Part shown: one piece after another, positions 1 through 11,300 of the stretch | Layout: each line of letters starts with the position of its first letter | How positions within the stretch are numbered: the stretch's first letter is position 1 | Source: Planctomycetota bacterium | GTDB lineage: Bacteria > Planctomycetota > Phycisphaerae > UBA1845 > UTPLA1 | DNA: 64,000 nt | Assembly: GCA_003576905.1 (NCBI GenBank) | Contig: QEVG01000019.1 | Location: 1-64,000, forward strand | Reading direction: 5' to 3' | The notes under the pieces: generated by a model | Told to the model about the DNA's origin: nothing | The model's input: the letters and a program-made list of their open reading frames with translations, nothing else | Databases searched by the model: none | Translations under genes and position numbers: made by a program

Positions 1-1
1 G

Positions 2-937
2 ATCAGCTATACCGCCGGCGCGGGACCTTCCGTGACGATCGACCTCACCGTCACCGACGCCAACGGCTGCAGCAGCAGCTGCCAGGAGATTGTCACCGTG
101 ACGCCGTGCATCACGGTCAATCTGGAAATCCCCGGTCTCATCGGTGACGTGGGCGAAGGTCAGCACGTCGCAGATCGCGAGGTGCAGTTCGACATCACAA
201 CCTGTCCGGGCACCTTGGATTCGCGGACTTCAACTGTCGCGTTCGCCCGCACCGGCGGGAACGGCACGGCGACCGTCGTACTCACCGGTGTGAACGCGGC
301 CGCCGCATGGCTGAGCGTGGTAGAGGGCCACACCCTCCGTCGGACCGTGGCCGTCGATCTGTCAGGCGATAATTCCGACACCGTGTCGGTATCGCTCCTG
401 TCGGGCGACCTCCAGACGCAGACCGTCCCACAGGACGACCTTGTCGACATCGTCGACTTCTCGATCCTGGCGTCGCGGTTCATGACGCCGGTCAGTGAAT
501 GCGTCAGCGGCGATCCAGAGGATTGCGAATACGGCGCCGACGTCACCGGCGACGGCGACCAGGACACGGCGGACTTTACCGCCATGCAGATCAACTTCTT
601 CCAGCAGGGCGATGACGTGCACGAATGCGTCGTGTTCACAGCGCCCGGCAAGCCGGCAGGCCTGACGCCGACGACCACGGAATTGACACAGGTTGCGTCG
701 ATGCCCCTGGGCAGTCAGCGCCTGAGCGGCCGTGGTTCCATCACGACCCAGGAACTGACGGCGATGGGAGCCAGACTCTCAACCGCCGACCTTAATCTGG
801 ATGGCGTCGTGGACAGCAGGGACATACGCGCGTTTGCCCAGCGACGCGGCATGACGCTGCTGCCGTCGTTTGAGTCCAAGTTGAGAAGCCTGGAAGGGTC
901 GGCTTCGGCGCAGCCGGGACGATTCAACACTCGATAA
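2..937 (+). CDS. C-terminal part of a large secreted dockerin-type protein (5' end outside window)
   Basis: The frame is open from the first base of the window, so this is the tail of a longer protein; the stop is at 935-937. The visible part begins with a PKD/Ig-like strand pattern ending SVTIDLTVTDANGCSSSC. A beta domain follows, with an AAAWLSVVEGHTLRR motif. Next come two dockerin-like calcium loops (DDLVDIVDFSILASRF and DVTGDGDQDTADFTAMQ), then a linker and a last EF-hand-like loop (ADLNLDGVVDSRDIRAFAQ). The same order of elements ends the proteins at 3269-8302 and 8384-16882, so this is a conserved C-terminal module, probably for extracellular attachment or assembly. Catalytic domains, if any, lie upstream of the window. 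The function of the whole protein is unknown. Confidence 0.8.
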   Translation: MSYTAGAGPSVTIDLTVTDANGCSSSCQEIVTVTPCITVNLEIPGLIGDVGEGQHVADREVQFDITTCPGTLDSRTSTVAFARTGGNGTATVVLTGVNAAAAWLSVVEGHTLRRTVAVDLSGDNSDTVSVSLLSGDLQTQTVPQDDLVDIVDFSILASRFMTPVSECVSGDPEDCEYGADVTGDGDQDTADFTAMQINFFQQGDDVHECVVFTAPGKPAGLTPTTTELTQVASMPLGSQRLSGRGSITTQELTAMGARLSTADLNLDGVVDSRDIRAFAQRRGMTLLPSFESKLRSLEGSASAQPGRFNTR

Positions 938-1090
938 TGAGAGAGATGAATCGGCTGTGGCCGACGAAGCGGGGGCTTCGTCGGCTGCAGCCTGCCAGTG
1001 AGAAGCGATGACGAAACGACAATGGGCGAGAACTCCCGAGTGCCATTGCCCGGGCGCGACACTACCTGATGTCGCGAGAGGAGGAGTCCG

Positions 1091-2287
1091 GTGAGAAAGC
1101 ATACGCAGATCATGCAGCTGGCCCTGGCGACCGTTGCCCTGATGGGCTCCGCGCCTCTGGCATTTGGCGGATCAGCTGAGATGTCCTGCCAGCTGGCCAG
1201 CCCGACGGCTCCGGCTGACAGCGAGGTCGAGATTCATACCTTCCTGCAAAACGCCGTGAACGTTCGCGGCTACCAGACGCGAATCTCGATTGTCCGGACC
1301 TCGGGCACCGGCACGGTCACGGTGGAATGCCCAACGGGAGTAAACGATCCGAATGTTAGAATCGATACGGGTCGGCCGGATTTCATATTCGCATCCCAAT
1401 CGAACTATTTTCCCATTACGAACTGCACGGCGCGCACAGCGGCGACCGTCCTCCTCAGCGGAGGCGTAAACGTCGGCGGCACGCCGGCCTACATGTCCAC
1501 CTATACACTGATGGTCTCCGCCGACGCCGCCGGCGGCAGCACCTTCGAGATTTCGATCGACCCCATGCCGGACTCGGCCCTTTCTGACTCGGGCGGCGCG
1601 GCGATTCCGTTCACGATCGGCGCGCCCTGCGTCCTGACCGTGCAGGCCCCCGAAACGCTGGAATTCGTTCCGACGTTCTGTTCCTCCTGCGTACACACCG
1701 GCACCGATGTGCAGTTTCAGCTTCGGGTATCCGGGCTTTCGGATCCGATCAACGGCGTTCAGGCGCTCTTCTCCTACGACCCCGGTGTCATGCTGCTTAC
1801 CAATGTGACCGCCGGCGACGGAGAGGGCTCTCCCTGGGACGCAGGCGCGGTCATCGCATTCCCTGATGACAACGGCGAAGCCGCCCTGGCCGTCGCCCTG
1901 AATGGTTTGTCCAGTCAGGCGGACGCGATCGTGGCAACATTGTCGTTCCAGACGCTTGGAGCCGGAACGCCTACCGTCGATTTCCGGCCGAATGACCCCC
2001 CGTTCGCAACGAGGCTTACGACCGAACTGAATCAGGTAATCAACCCGACCGTCCTGGATTCCACTTCGATTCTGGTCGGCGCGTACGCGAAAGGTGACGT
2101 CAACGGCGACGGTCCTCGCGACGGATTGGATATACAGCGGTTTGTGGATCTGCTGCTCGATGACAGCGGTGCGCTGCCCGGCGAGCTCTGCGCCGCCGAC
2201 CTGAACGGCGACGGAGAGATCACTGTCGAAGGCGATCTCGACCTCGAGGTCGAGTGTCTCGTTAATGAAATGTGTGTGTGTCCATAG
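1091..2287 (+). CDS. Secreted protein with cohesin-like domain and C-terminal dockerin
   Basis: It starts at GTG 1091, with GAGGAG about 6 bases upstream. Residues 1-27 form a signal peptide (basic start, hydrophobic core, AFGG). Residues ~30-180 are a beta-rich domain with several cysteines. Residues ~185-335 resemble a cohesin/CBM-type sandwich (VNGVQ-like GVQALFSYDP, then GDGEGSPWDAG). The C-terminus has paired dockerin loops (DVNGDGPRDGLDIQRFVDLLL and ADLNGDGEITVEGDLD). The cohesin-like part is clearly related to one inside the CotH protein at 3269-8302. It probably acts outside the cell as an adaptor or scaffold component. No catalytic motif was seen. It lies in a same-strand run of secreted-protein genes. 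Confidence 0.8.
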   Translation: MRKHTQIMQLALATVALMGSAPLAFGGSAEMSCQLASPTAPADSEVEIHTFLQNAVNVRGYQTRISIVRTSGTGTVTVECPTGVNDPNVRIDTGRPDFIFASQSNYFPITNCTARTAATVLLSGGVNVGGTPAYMSTYTLMVSADAAGGSTFEISIDPMPDSALSDSGGAAIPFTIGAPCVLTVQAPETLEFVPTFCSSCVHTGTDVQFQLRVSGLSDPINGVQALFSYDPGVMLLTNVTAGDGEGSPWDAGAVIAFPDDNGEAALAVALNGLSSQADAIVATLSFQTLGAGTPTVDFRPNDPPFATRLTTELNQVINPTVLDSTSILVGAYAKGDVNGDGPRDGLDIQRFVDLLLDDSGALPGELCAADLNGDGEITVEGDLDLEVECLVNEMCVCP

Positions 2288-2378
2288 GTCAGTGCATGGT
2301 CCTCATTGCCGGGTCGGGCCGGCGCAGTCGCGGACCATGCTTGATCAACTGTGAGGCCGGAGAGAGGGAGAAATTGGA

Positions 2379-3104
2379 ATGAAGGGGTGTTTGGCTTCAT
2401 TCGTAAGCGGATGCGTGGTATTTGCCGCTTTGCCTGCCGCGGGCGCAATTAACTTGGAGTGGCGGCCCGCGCAGCAGACCGTTCGCCCCGGCGACACGGT
2501 CGATATCGGCCTGTACGCCGTCTCGGACAATGCCGGAAATCAACCGATCTCCGCGATGGACGTGCTTATCGAGTGGGACGCCTCGACGCTCCAACTCGTG
2601 GGCGTTGTGAACAACGGTCCCTATGCATGGTTTCAGTCCGGCTTCTTTTCCGATTCCAGTCTCGACGGAATCAACAACACATTCGCGGACGGCGACGCCA
2701 AGTACACCGCGTTGGCCCAGTTTGTGACTCCTGCCTCCGCAACGCCCGCCGGACTGCTCGTGACAACAGTCCGCTTCCAGGCGCTGGCGGGAACGCCGGG
2801 CAACATCGTTTCGATTCCCCTGACGCTGGGGCCCTCGTCTGAAACGGCCGTCTACGGCACCGCATTTCCGGGCCAGGATGTGACCGGGACGCGCGGCTCG
2901 GCCGAGATTGTCGTCTGTTTTGCGCCGGCCGATGGAGACCTCAACGAGGACGGTTCACCGGACGGGCTCGACATTCAGGATTTCGTTCAGGCGGTCCTCG
3001 ACACTTCAACCGCCTCGGTCGACGTATGTCATGCGGACTTCGATGACGACGGCATGATCGACCTCGGAGACTTGGACGGCTTTATCGACGCCGTTCTGAA
3101 CTAG
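2379..3104 (+). CDS. Small secreted cohesin-like/dockerin protein
   Basis: It starts at ATG 2379 after a GGGAGAA ribosome site. Residues 1-23 are a signal peptide ending AAGA. Residues ~25-180 form a cohesin-like beta sandwich: IGLYAVSDNAGNQPISAMDV, then IEWDASTLQLVGV, then LLVTTVRFQAL. This is the usual layout of the secreted cohesin-like domains often followed by dockerins in planctomycetes. Residues ~186-241 are a dockerin pair (DGDLNEDGSPDGLDIQDFVQ and ADFDDDGMIDLGDLDGFID). The gene sits 91 bases after the preceding one on the same strand and is probably co-transcribed with it. It is likely a structural partner rather than an enzyme. Confidence 0.8.
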   Translation: MKGCLASFVSGCVVFAALPAAGAINLEWRPAQQTVRPGDTVDIGLYAVSDNAGNQPISAMDVLIEWDASTLQLVGVVNNGPYAWFQSGFFSDSSLDGINNTFADGDAKYTALAQFVTPASATPAGLLVTTVRFQALAGTPGNIVSIPLTLGPSSETAVYGTAFPGQDVTGTRGSAEIVVCFAPADGDLNEDGSPDGLDIQDFVQAVLDTSTASVDVCHADFDDDGMIDLGDLDGFIDAVLN

Positions 3105-3268
3105 CGTGCGACGGCGGGCCGCGCACTCCCGAGATGCGCGACCCCTATGATTCGCACATGGGATGCGGCTTGCGATTCGCATGGGGCTGCGATTCGCCGA
3201 CTGCCGGATGGGCCGCGATGCAGATGGGGCAGGTACTGGGAAAGATTCGCCGCCGTGGCGGGTTCAGG

Positions 3269-6200
3269 ATGAACGGTTCTATGACGCAGTTTATGAAAAA
3301 CTCAAACAGCCGAGGCTCGGGACTCGGCCGCTTGCTGGCAATCCTCGCACTTGTTGTCGCGGGGGGGTTCGCGGCGCACGCGCGCGCGGCCGTCGTGATC
3401 AGCGAAATCATGTACCACCCGCCTTCCGATCTTGAGATTCACGACTTCATCGAGCTGCACAATAACGGCGCCGCCGCCGTCAATCTGCAGAACTGGTGCA
3501 TTGACGGAATCGGCTTCTGTTTCGGGGCCGGCGCGAGCATCCCCGCGGGCGGCTACATTGTCGTCGCCCGCGATTCCGCAGGTTTCCTCGCCCTGTACGG
3601 GTTTTCTCCCGACTTCGTCTACTCGGGCACGCTCTCCAATTCCGGGGAACTCATCTCCCTGAAGGACGCGACGACCGCCGTCGTCGATGCCGTGCAGTAC
3701 GGCGATGTCGGCCTCTGGCCTACCCGCGCCGACGGCGAAGGCCCTTCGCTGGAACGCATTGATGCGTCCCTCGGCGGAAACACCCCCCGCAACTGGGCCG
3801 CGAGCATCGCCCCTGCAATGCACACCGCCCGCGCTGCCAACAGCGTTGCATCCACCGGCCTTCCGCCTTGGATTACCGAAGTCACCCACACGGCGGGCGT
3901 TGCGGCGGGAGTGCCCATCCTCGTCACGGCGCGGGTGGAAGACGCGACGACCGTTGAACTCACCTATCGGATCGATTTCGACGCTCCTGTCACAGGGCCC
4001 ATGTTCGACGACGGCGCACACGGTGACGGCGCGGCCGCCGACGGAGTGTATGGCGTGGAGATTCCCGGCCAGGCCGTCAACAAGCTCATCCGATATCAGA
4101 TCAACGCCACCGGGCCGACAGGCAGCATGCGGCATCCGCGCACCGACGACACCATCAACTACCTCGGAACAATGGTGCCCGACCCGTCGCTTGTTACACA
4201 GTTGCCCGTCTTCCATTGGTTCATGGATCCGGCCGACTACGCCGACGCGATCGCCCACAAACTCACGGACGAGACCGAGCCCGCCATCCTCGTTTACGAC
4301 GGAGTCGTGTACGATAACTTGCAGGTCCGCGTGCGCGGACAGACGGCGCGGACGTGGCCCAAGAATCACTGGAAGTTCTTTTTCCCGCAGGGACACGACT
4401 TCTACGCGCCGGGACTGATCGCGATTCCGGTCGACCAGTTTAACTTTCAGTGCAATTACTCGGACAAGAGCTACGTCCGCGAGATACTCTCGTACGAGAC
4501 GTTCCGCGACGCGGGCCACGCCTCAAACCAGGTCTTCCATGTCCGCCTGCACCAGAACGGCCAGTTCTACGGGCTGTACAACTGGCTCGAATCCATGGAC
4601 GACGACTACATCGCCCGAAACGGCCTCGACGAAAACGCTGCATGGTACAAGTCCGACGATGACTTTCGCTGGCGGCCCCTGAGTTCGCTGCCCAGCGAGT
4701 ACCAGAAGGAACAGCGGACCTACGAAGGCTATGAAGATCTTTCCGCCTTCATCAACGGCGTCAACGTGCTGACCGGTACGGCCCGGCGCAACTACATTTA
4801 CGACAACGTCAACATCCCCGACGTCATCAATTACATCGCGGCCCAGTGCATCGTCCACAACAACGATCATCCCGCAAAGAATTACTTCCTCTACCGCGAC
4901 ACGGAAGGCACGCAGCGGTGGACCATGCAGACATGGGATATGGATCTGACCTTCGGCCGAAATTTCGGCGCAGGCGGCGGCGTCCTCAGCGACGGCATCT
5001 GGGCCGATGACGATGCGCCCCACCCGACCAACCCCCTGGTCTCGCCGAGCCATCCCCTCTTCGGGGACAGCAATCATCGCAAATGGGACGATCTCTGGAA
5101 TCGCCTAATTCACTACTGCCACGAAGATCCGCAGATTCGACAGATGTACTTCCGGCGGCTGCGGACTCTCGCCGACAAGCTGCTCGCCGACGGCCGCTAC
5201 GAAGCCCGGATCGATGAGCTGGTATCACGAATCGGTCCCGAGGCCGTCCTCGATGTCGCCAAGTGGGGACAGTACGGCACGCCGCAGTCGCTCGAAACGG
5301 CGGTCAACATACTCAAGAACGACTATCTTGCCGTCCGCCGCGTTCACCTTCTGACGACCCACCGCGTAGCGGGTGAAATCCCGGAAGCCCAGTCAACCCA
5401 TCCCAAAATCGTGATCAATGAGATCATGTATCACGCAGCCACATCGGCGGACCACGAGTTCATTGAGCTTTACAATCCCTCACCGACCGAGGCCGTGGAC
5501 ATCTCCGGTTGGCGCCTCGACGGCGTCGCTCTCAATTTCCCGGCCGGGTCCGTCGTCCTGCCTAACGACTTCCTGCTCGTCGTCCGCAACGACGTGCAGT
5601 TTCGAGCCAACTACGGCACGGGGAAATTCGTCGCTGCGGATTACACCGGGAACCTTGACGACAGCGGCGAGCTGCTCCGGCTTCGCCACTCGGACGGCAC
5701 GATCATCGACACGGTCATGTTCGAGAGCGCCGCGCCGTGGCCGACAACGCCTCACGGCATTGGACCCTCGCTTGAGCTTATCGACCCGGCAAGCGACAAC
5801 AGCCGTGTCGCAAGCTGGGCCCCCAGTGCCGCCTCCGGAGGAACGCCGGGCCTGCCCAACAGCACCCTCGGCGCCGCGCCTCCCACTCCGAATCTGTATG
5901 TGAACGAAGTGCTGCTCGTGAACACATCCGACTTTCGCGACGAAAGCGGCGACGCCCATCCGTGGATCGAAATCTACAATGCGGGCGACTCCACCGTGGA
6001 CCTCGGCGGCATGCACCTCACCGACAATTATTCACAGACCACGAAATGGCAGATTCCGTCCGACACGCCTCTCTGCGCCGGGCAATACATGATCTTCTGG
6101 GCGGACGGCGAAACCGCCGAGGGCCCCCGGCACACGAATTTCATGCTCTCCTCGACCAGCGCGACCGTTGCACTATGTACGTCCACCGGAGTCATTGTCG

Positions 6201-8302
6201 ACTACCTCAACACGGGAACCGTGCCGGGCGGATTGTCGGTCGGACGTCTGCCGGACGGCGAGCCGCGAACCTATGAACTCGTCAACAACACACCGGGCGG
6301 AGCGAACGACGGCGACTCGTCGCCGGTCATTTTGAACGAATACAACGGCGTACGCCCGACGAGCTTCATCAAGGACGGCGCCTCGGACATCTTCTGGGGA
6401 CGCGTTCTGGGCAACGGCGGCGACTGGTTCGAGCTGGTCGTCACCCGCGACCACCTCGACATGCGCAGCTGGCAACTCGCCCTCGTCGATAACGGCACGC
6501 CCGTGACGCTCACTCTGACCGAAGACCCGCTCTGGGCCGACATGCGAGTCGGCACGATCATCACGGTCTCCGAAGAGCTGCCCGACGACGTGAGCTTCAA
6601 CCCCGCGGCCGGCGACTGGTGGATCAACGTCCGGGCGTCGAGCGCCGGAACCGGCACATACATTTCCGCGACCAACTTCGACGTTTCGCACCAGAATACG
6701 CAGGTGACGATCAAGGACGCATTGGGCCAAACAGTGTTCGGACCCGCCGGCGAGGGCGTCGAGCCTGTATCGGGCATTGGCAACGACGAAGTCTTCAAGC
6801 TGGAAGAGGACCCCGGCGCATACATTCATCCACGATCGGACTACAACGACGGCTCTTCCAGCACGTTCGGCGCGCCCAACCGCTTCGCGGCCGGCACAAT
6901 CGACCAGGACTTTCTGCCGCTTCGAGAGACCATTCAGTTCTGTTCCGTCCCCGGCGAATGCGACGACGGCGATCCGTGCACGATCGACGACTGTGTGTCG
7001 GGCGAGTGCGTCCATTCTCCGATCAGTCCCTGCGATCAGCTTCGCCTCGTCCAGGAAGTGCCGCCGAACGCCGAAATCTTCGCATGCTCCGGCAGCCCAT
7101 TAAGCCTGTCTCTTCGGCTTGAAGGCCCCCATGCCTCCGTGAACGGCGTGCAGGTCCTCCTCGAGTACGACACGTCGCATCTCGAACTGGTCGGCATCAC
7201 GCCCGGCGACGGACAGGGCTCGCCTTGGGACGGAGCGATGCCGATCTGGCTGAGCGATGACAACGGAATGGTCCAGTATGCCCAGGTACTGCTCGGCGGA
7301 AATGTCACCGTCGATGCCACGGCGGCGACGCTGCTCTTCAACGTCCTGGCGGCCACGGAATATGCATTGCCCACCGCCGTCCGATTCTCGACCGAGTGCC
7401 AGGAGTTCCAGACCAAGGTCACGACCGTGGCCAACGCCACGATCCTCCCGACCATGATCGATTCCGCGCCCATCACGATCGGTCCGCGGATCGATGTCAC
7501 TGTCCAGGCCGAAGGACTCACGAACACCGTCACCCGCGAGGTGACGTTCGAAGTGACAACCTGTGGCGGGATCGTACAGACGATTACGACGCCCGTCAGC
7601 TTCGACAGCTCCGGCTACGGCTACGTCGCACTGACCGGCGTGGATCCGGCGGCCGCATGGATATCCGCCCGCGAGGGCCACACGCTTCGGCGGCGCCTTC
7701 CGCTCGTATTCCACGACGGCTGCATCGCGGCTGTCTCCTTCAACGGCGACGACCGGCTGATCGCCGGCGACCTCGCCACGCCCCTTACGCCCCAGGACAA
7801 CTTCATCGACATTCTCGACTACGCGATACTCGCGTCGCGGTGGAACACGATGGTCTCGGACTGCATGACCGGCCTGCCGGCCGAGTGCCGATATGGCGCG
7901 GACGTCACCGGCGACGGCGTACAGGCCACCGCCGATTTCACCGCCATGCAGATGAACTTCTTCAGCGTGGGCGATGCCCCCGACGATTGCCCCGTTCTCA
8001 CGCCGCCGCCGACGCGACCGGGCATGCCGAATGGCATACGAATGACCCGCGTCGCTGCCGAGGTGGTCGCGCCCGATGCGAGCGCCGTGACCGGTAGCGG
8101 TCGAGGCACGATGACCGGCGCGGAGCTGACACGATTCGGCTTGTCAACAATGGCCGCCGACCAGGACGGCAGCGGCGTAATCGACGCACGGGATGTGCGG
8201 CTGTTCGCGCAGCGCCAGGGTCTGACCCTGCTGCCGGAGTTCGAAGTGAAGCTTCAGAGAATTGAGGCCCAGGCGGGGACCTCGTCCATTCCGGGCCGCT
8301 GA
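3269..8302 (+). CDS. Giant secreted CotH-kinase/lamin-tail/dockerin protein
   Basis: The frame opens at 3134, but the signal peptide (GLGRLLAILALVVAGGFAAHARA) follows ATG codons at 3269 and 3281, so one of these is the likely start. Order of domains: lamin-tail domain (~41-165, VVISEIMYHPP); a beta spacer; CotH kinase domain (~311-707, with KNYFLYRD and QTWDMDLTFG near 537-564); further lamin-tail-like domains (~712-865, ~874-1010, possibly ~1019-1220); a Cys-rich CDDGDPCT motif; a cohesin-like domain (~1257-1404); and the shared C-terminal dockerin module. CotH proteins of spore formers are atypical protein kinases acting on secreted proteins; whether this one is active is inference. It probably works outside the cytoplasm. 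Confidence 0.85.
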   Translation: MNGSMTQFMKNSNSRGSGLGRLLAILALVVAGGFAAHARAAVVISEIMYHPPSDLEIHDFIELHNNGAAAVNLQNWCIDGIGFCFGAGASIPAGGYIVVARDSAGFLALYGFSPDFVYSGTLSNSGELISLKDATTAVVDAVQYGDVGLWPTRADGEGPSLERIDASLGGNTPRNWAASIAPAMHTARAANSVASTGLPPWITEVTHTAGVAAGVPILVTARVEDATTVELTYRIDFDAPVTGPMFDDGAHGDGAAADGVYGVEIPGQAVNKLIRYQINATGPTGSMRHPRTDDTINYLGTMVPDPSLVTQLPVFHWFMDPADYADAIAHKLTDETEPAILVYDGVVYDNLQVRVRGQTARTWPKNHWKFFFPQGHDFYAPGLIAIPVDQFNFQCNYSDKSYVREILSYETFRDAGHASNQVFHVRLHQNGQFYGLYNWLESMDDDYIARNGLDENAAWYKSDDDFRWRPLSSLPSEYQKEQRTYEGYEDLSAFINGVNVLTGTARRNYIYDNVNIPDVINYIAAQCIVHNNDHPAKNYFLYRDTEGTQRWTMQTWDMDLTFGRNFGAGGGVLSDGIWADDDAPHPTNPLVSPSHPLFGDSNHRKWDDLWNRLIHYCHEDPQIRQMYFRRLRTLADKLLADGRYEARIDELVSRIGPEAVLDVAKWGQYGTPQSLETAVNILKNDYLAVRRVHLLTTHRVAGEIPEAQSTHPKIVINEIMYHAATSADHEFIELYNPSPTEAVDISGWRLDGVALNFPAGSVVLPNDFLLVVRNDVQFRANYGTGKFVAADYTGNLDDSGELLRLRHSDGTIIDTVMFESAAPWPTTPHGIGPSLELIDPASDNSRVASWAPSAASGGTPGLPNSTLGAAPPTPNLYVNEVLLVNTSDFRDESGDAHPWIEIYNAGDSTVDLGGMHLTDNYSQTTKWQIPSDTPLCAGQYMIFWADGETAEGPRHTNFMLSSTSATVALCTSTGVIVDYLNTGTVPGGLSVGRLPDGEPRTYELVNNTPGGANDGDSSPVILNEYNGVRPTSFIKDGASDIFWGRVLGNGGDWFELVVTRDHLDMRSWQLALVDNGTPVTLTLTEDPLWADMRVGTIITVSEELPDDVSFNPAAGDWWINVRASSAGTGTYISATNFDVSHQNTQVTIKDALGQTVFGPAGEGVEPVSGIGNDEVFKLEEDPGAYIHPRSDYNDGSSSTFGAPNRFAAGTIDQDFLPLRETIQFCSVPGECDDGDPCTIDDCVSGECVHSPISPCDQLRLVQEVPPNAEIFACSGSPLSLSLRLEGPHASVNGVQVLLEYDTSHLELVGITPGDGQGSPWDGAMPIWLSDDNGMVQYAQVLLGGNVTVDATAATLLFNVLAATEYALPTAVRFSTECQEFQTKVTTVANATILPTMIDSAPITIGPRIDVTVQAEGLTNTVTREVTFEVTTCGGIVQTITTPVSFDSSGYGYVALTGVDPAAAWISAREGHTLRRRLPLVFHDGCIAAVSFNGDDRLIAGDLATPLTPQDNFIDILDYAILASRWNTMVSDCMTGLPAECRYGADVTGDGVQATADFTAMQMNFFSVGDAPDDCPVLTPPPTRPGMPNGIRMTRVAAEVVAPDASAVTGSGRGTMTGAELTRFGLSTMAADQDGSGVIDARDVRLFAQRQGLTLLPEFEVKLQRIEAQAGTSSIPGR

Positions 8303-8383
8303 TCGCGCCACGGATGTACCGGGTTGTCCTGCTATCCGACTGAGCCGCAGGCCCGGTCGAACGCTGAAACGGAGCCGAAAACC

Positions 8384-11300
8384 ATGAATCGCAGTAATCC
8401 AGCTCGGGCCGGGATTCTGGCGGCATTCGTCGCCGTCGCGGTGTCAACAGCCGTCGAAGGCACGACGACGGTCACATTTCAACAGGGGACGGGTGGCTAC
8501 ACGGGAGCCGTCGACACCTACATTGATGCAGGAGTCGTGACAGCGAATAATGGAGCTGCACAAACTCTTGTCGTCGACCTCTCCCCCAGCAAGAAACAGG
8601 CCTTGATTCGATTCGGCAACCTTTTTGCTTCTGAGGGTGGGCCCATTCCTGACGGCGCAACGATTACAAGCGCCACCCTGACTCTGAACGTGGCCACCGG
8701 CGCGGGTACCGCCCAGCAGATTGGCTTCCATCGCATGAGAGCTGCGTGGTCGGCGAGCGACAATTGGAACACGTTTGGCACGCCGCCGTGGAACACCTCG
8801 GTCGGTATTCAACTTGATAACATCGAAGCGAATACCGCTGCCGATGCATCCACGACTATCCCTGATGGTCTAAACGTGATCTCCGTCACGAACAGCATTC
8901 AGGCATGGTCCGCGGATCCCTCTTCTAACTTCGGATGGGTCCTCAACGAGACAGTCGATGACTCCGTGACGTTTGCTTCATGCGACGCCACGGCGAACAG
9001 ACCAATTCTCACTGTGACTTTTGACGATCCGACGCCCTGCACTGACGACGGCGACTGCGACGACCTGAATCCCTGCACGACCGACACCTGCGACACCGGC
9101 AGCGGCACCTGCACCTATACCCCCGTCACCTGCCCGTGGGGCGCCTGCAATCCCGCCAATGGCCAGTGCGAAGTCACGCTCGCGTTCCAGGACGGCGTCG
9201 CAGGCTACACGGGAACTGTGGACACTTTTCTCGACGAAGCAAACCCCGCGCTGAGCCATGCCGGGGATACGTCGTTCACAATGGACGCGGACCCCACCGA
9301 TAAGCAGGGCCTGCTCCGCTTCGGCGGAATCTTCGGCAGCAACGGCAGCAGTCAGATTCCGCCCGGCTCCACGATCCTCTCGGCCACGTTGCGCGTGAAT
9401 GTCAACGACGCCAGTGACACCGGCGCTCTTTTCCACCGCATGCTGACGTGCTGGGAAGACACAGACACGTGGACGACCTTCGGCAGCGGCATACAGGCAA
9501 ACGGCGTTGAGGCCGTCGCCGCTGCAGACGTCACCGCGGTGCAGAATACAACCGGCATTCTGGACATCAACGTCACAACCAGCGTCGCCGCATGGGCAGC
9601 TGGCGATGTGAACCTCGGCTGGGCGCTGCTCCCCGGCGGAGGCAGCGGCTTCGGTTTCGATTCTTCCGAGGGGACCACGAAGCCCCGGCTGTCCGTCACC
9701 TTTGTCCCGGCCGCGCCGTGCACGCTCAACACCGACTGCGACGACGGCAACGGCTGCACCGACGATGTCTGCAACACCGGCACCGGCTATTGCAGCAACA
9801 CCCCCAACGCCGGCAACAGTTGCTCTGACGCCGTCACCTGCACGACAGAGTCCTGCACCGCCTGCGGCGTGTGCGTCAGCATCGACAACTGCACGCCCCC
9901 GTCCGTCTGCAACCCTTCAAACAACCAGTGCGAAGCCCCTCCGTCTCCTCCGCACGCCCCCGCGAATCCGGCGCCCTCCAACAACGCAACCGGCATATCG
10001 CGCGATCCGCAGCTCTGCGTGGATGTCAGCGACCCGAACGGGGGAATCCTCGAAGTGACCTTTTATGGACGCGAGGTAACTACCGGCGGAGCGGGCCAGG
10101 ATTTCACGATCATCGCCCTCCCCGACACCCAGTTCTACTCTCAGGATTATCCTGCGACGTACCTCGCACAGACGCAGTGGATTCGTGACAACCGAGTCGC
10201 CCGCAACATCGTGTTTGTCACCGAACTGGGCGATTGCGTAAACACCGCGAACGTTGCCCAACAGTGGGTAAACGCCGACGCCGCCTTCGACATCCTCGAA
10301 GACCCATTCACCACGGGTCTCTTGGACGGAATCCCCTATGGCATCGCTGTCGGCAATCATGACCAGAATCCCGGCGGCTCGGCCCGCTCGGGAAGCGACG
10401 AAAATGCGACTACGACGGACTACAACGCCACGTTCCCGAGGAGCCGCTTCGAGGGACGCGGCTACTTCGGTGACAACTACCCCCTGCCCGGTTTCGCCGA
10501 CAGCATGGACAACCATTACGAATTGTTCAGCGTCAGCGGAATGGACTTTATCATCTTCCACCTGGAGTGGGACTGTGCCGATGGAAGCATGGGCTGCGTC
10601 TCCGCGGGCCAGGCTCACCCGACCCGCCAGGCGGTCATCGACTGGATGGACAACCTGCTGACAACTGTCTACCCGAATCGCCGAGCGATCATCACATCAC
10701 ACTTTCTGCTTCAGCCATCGGGGAACCCGCCCGCATTCTCGAACCAGGGACAGGCGGTCTATAACGCCATACAGGACAATCCAAATGTTTTCATGACGCT
10801 GTGCGGCCATCTTGATCAGGCCAACCGTCGAAGAGACGAGCCCCAGCCCGGTCACGTGATCCACAGCATGATCTCGGACTACCAGACGCGTCAGTTGGGT
10901 GGAAATGGCTGGCTGCGGATTCTCACTTTCAAGCCCCAGTTGGACCAGATCGAAGTCCGAACCTACTCGCCGACGGTCGGCCAATACATCGATGCCCATC
11001 CCGACAACACCGCGGGCGTGGCCCAGAACAACTTCGTTCTCGATTACGACATGGACGACGGCGGCCCGTTCTCCGTCATCGGAAGCGCCACCACCTCGAA
11101 CCTCCCTCCGAACATGTCCGAGACCGTCTGTGCGATGTGGACCGGCCTCGAAGCCAGCACCCAGTATGAATGGTACGTAACCATCAACGACGGAGCCGGG
11201 CGGGCGATCACCACCGGCCCGCGCATGTTCTTTACGACGGGCAATTCGTGCGTCGACGCCGGGGACTGCGATGACGGCAATCCGTGTACCGACGATGCCT

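Noticed and set aside
3302-4519. 405-codon open frame antisense to the CotH protein
   Set aside because: Antisense shadow; the plus-strand CotH and lamin-tail motifs are unambiguous.
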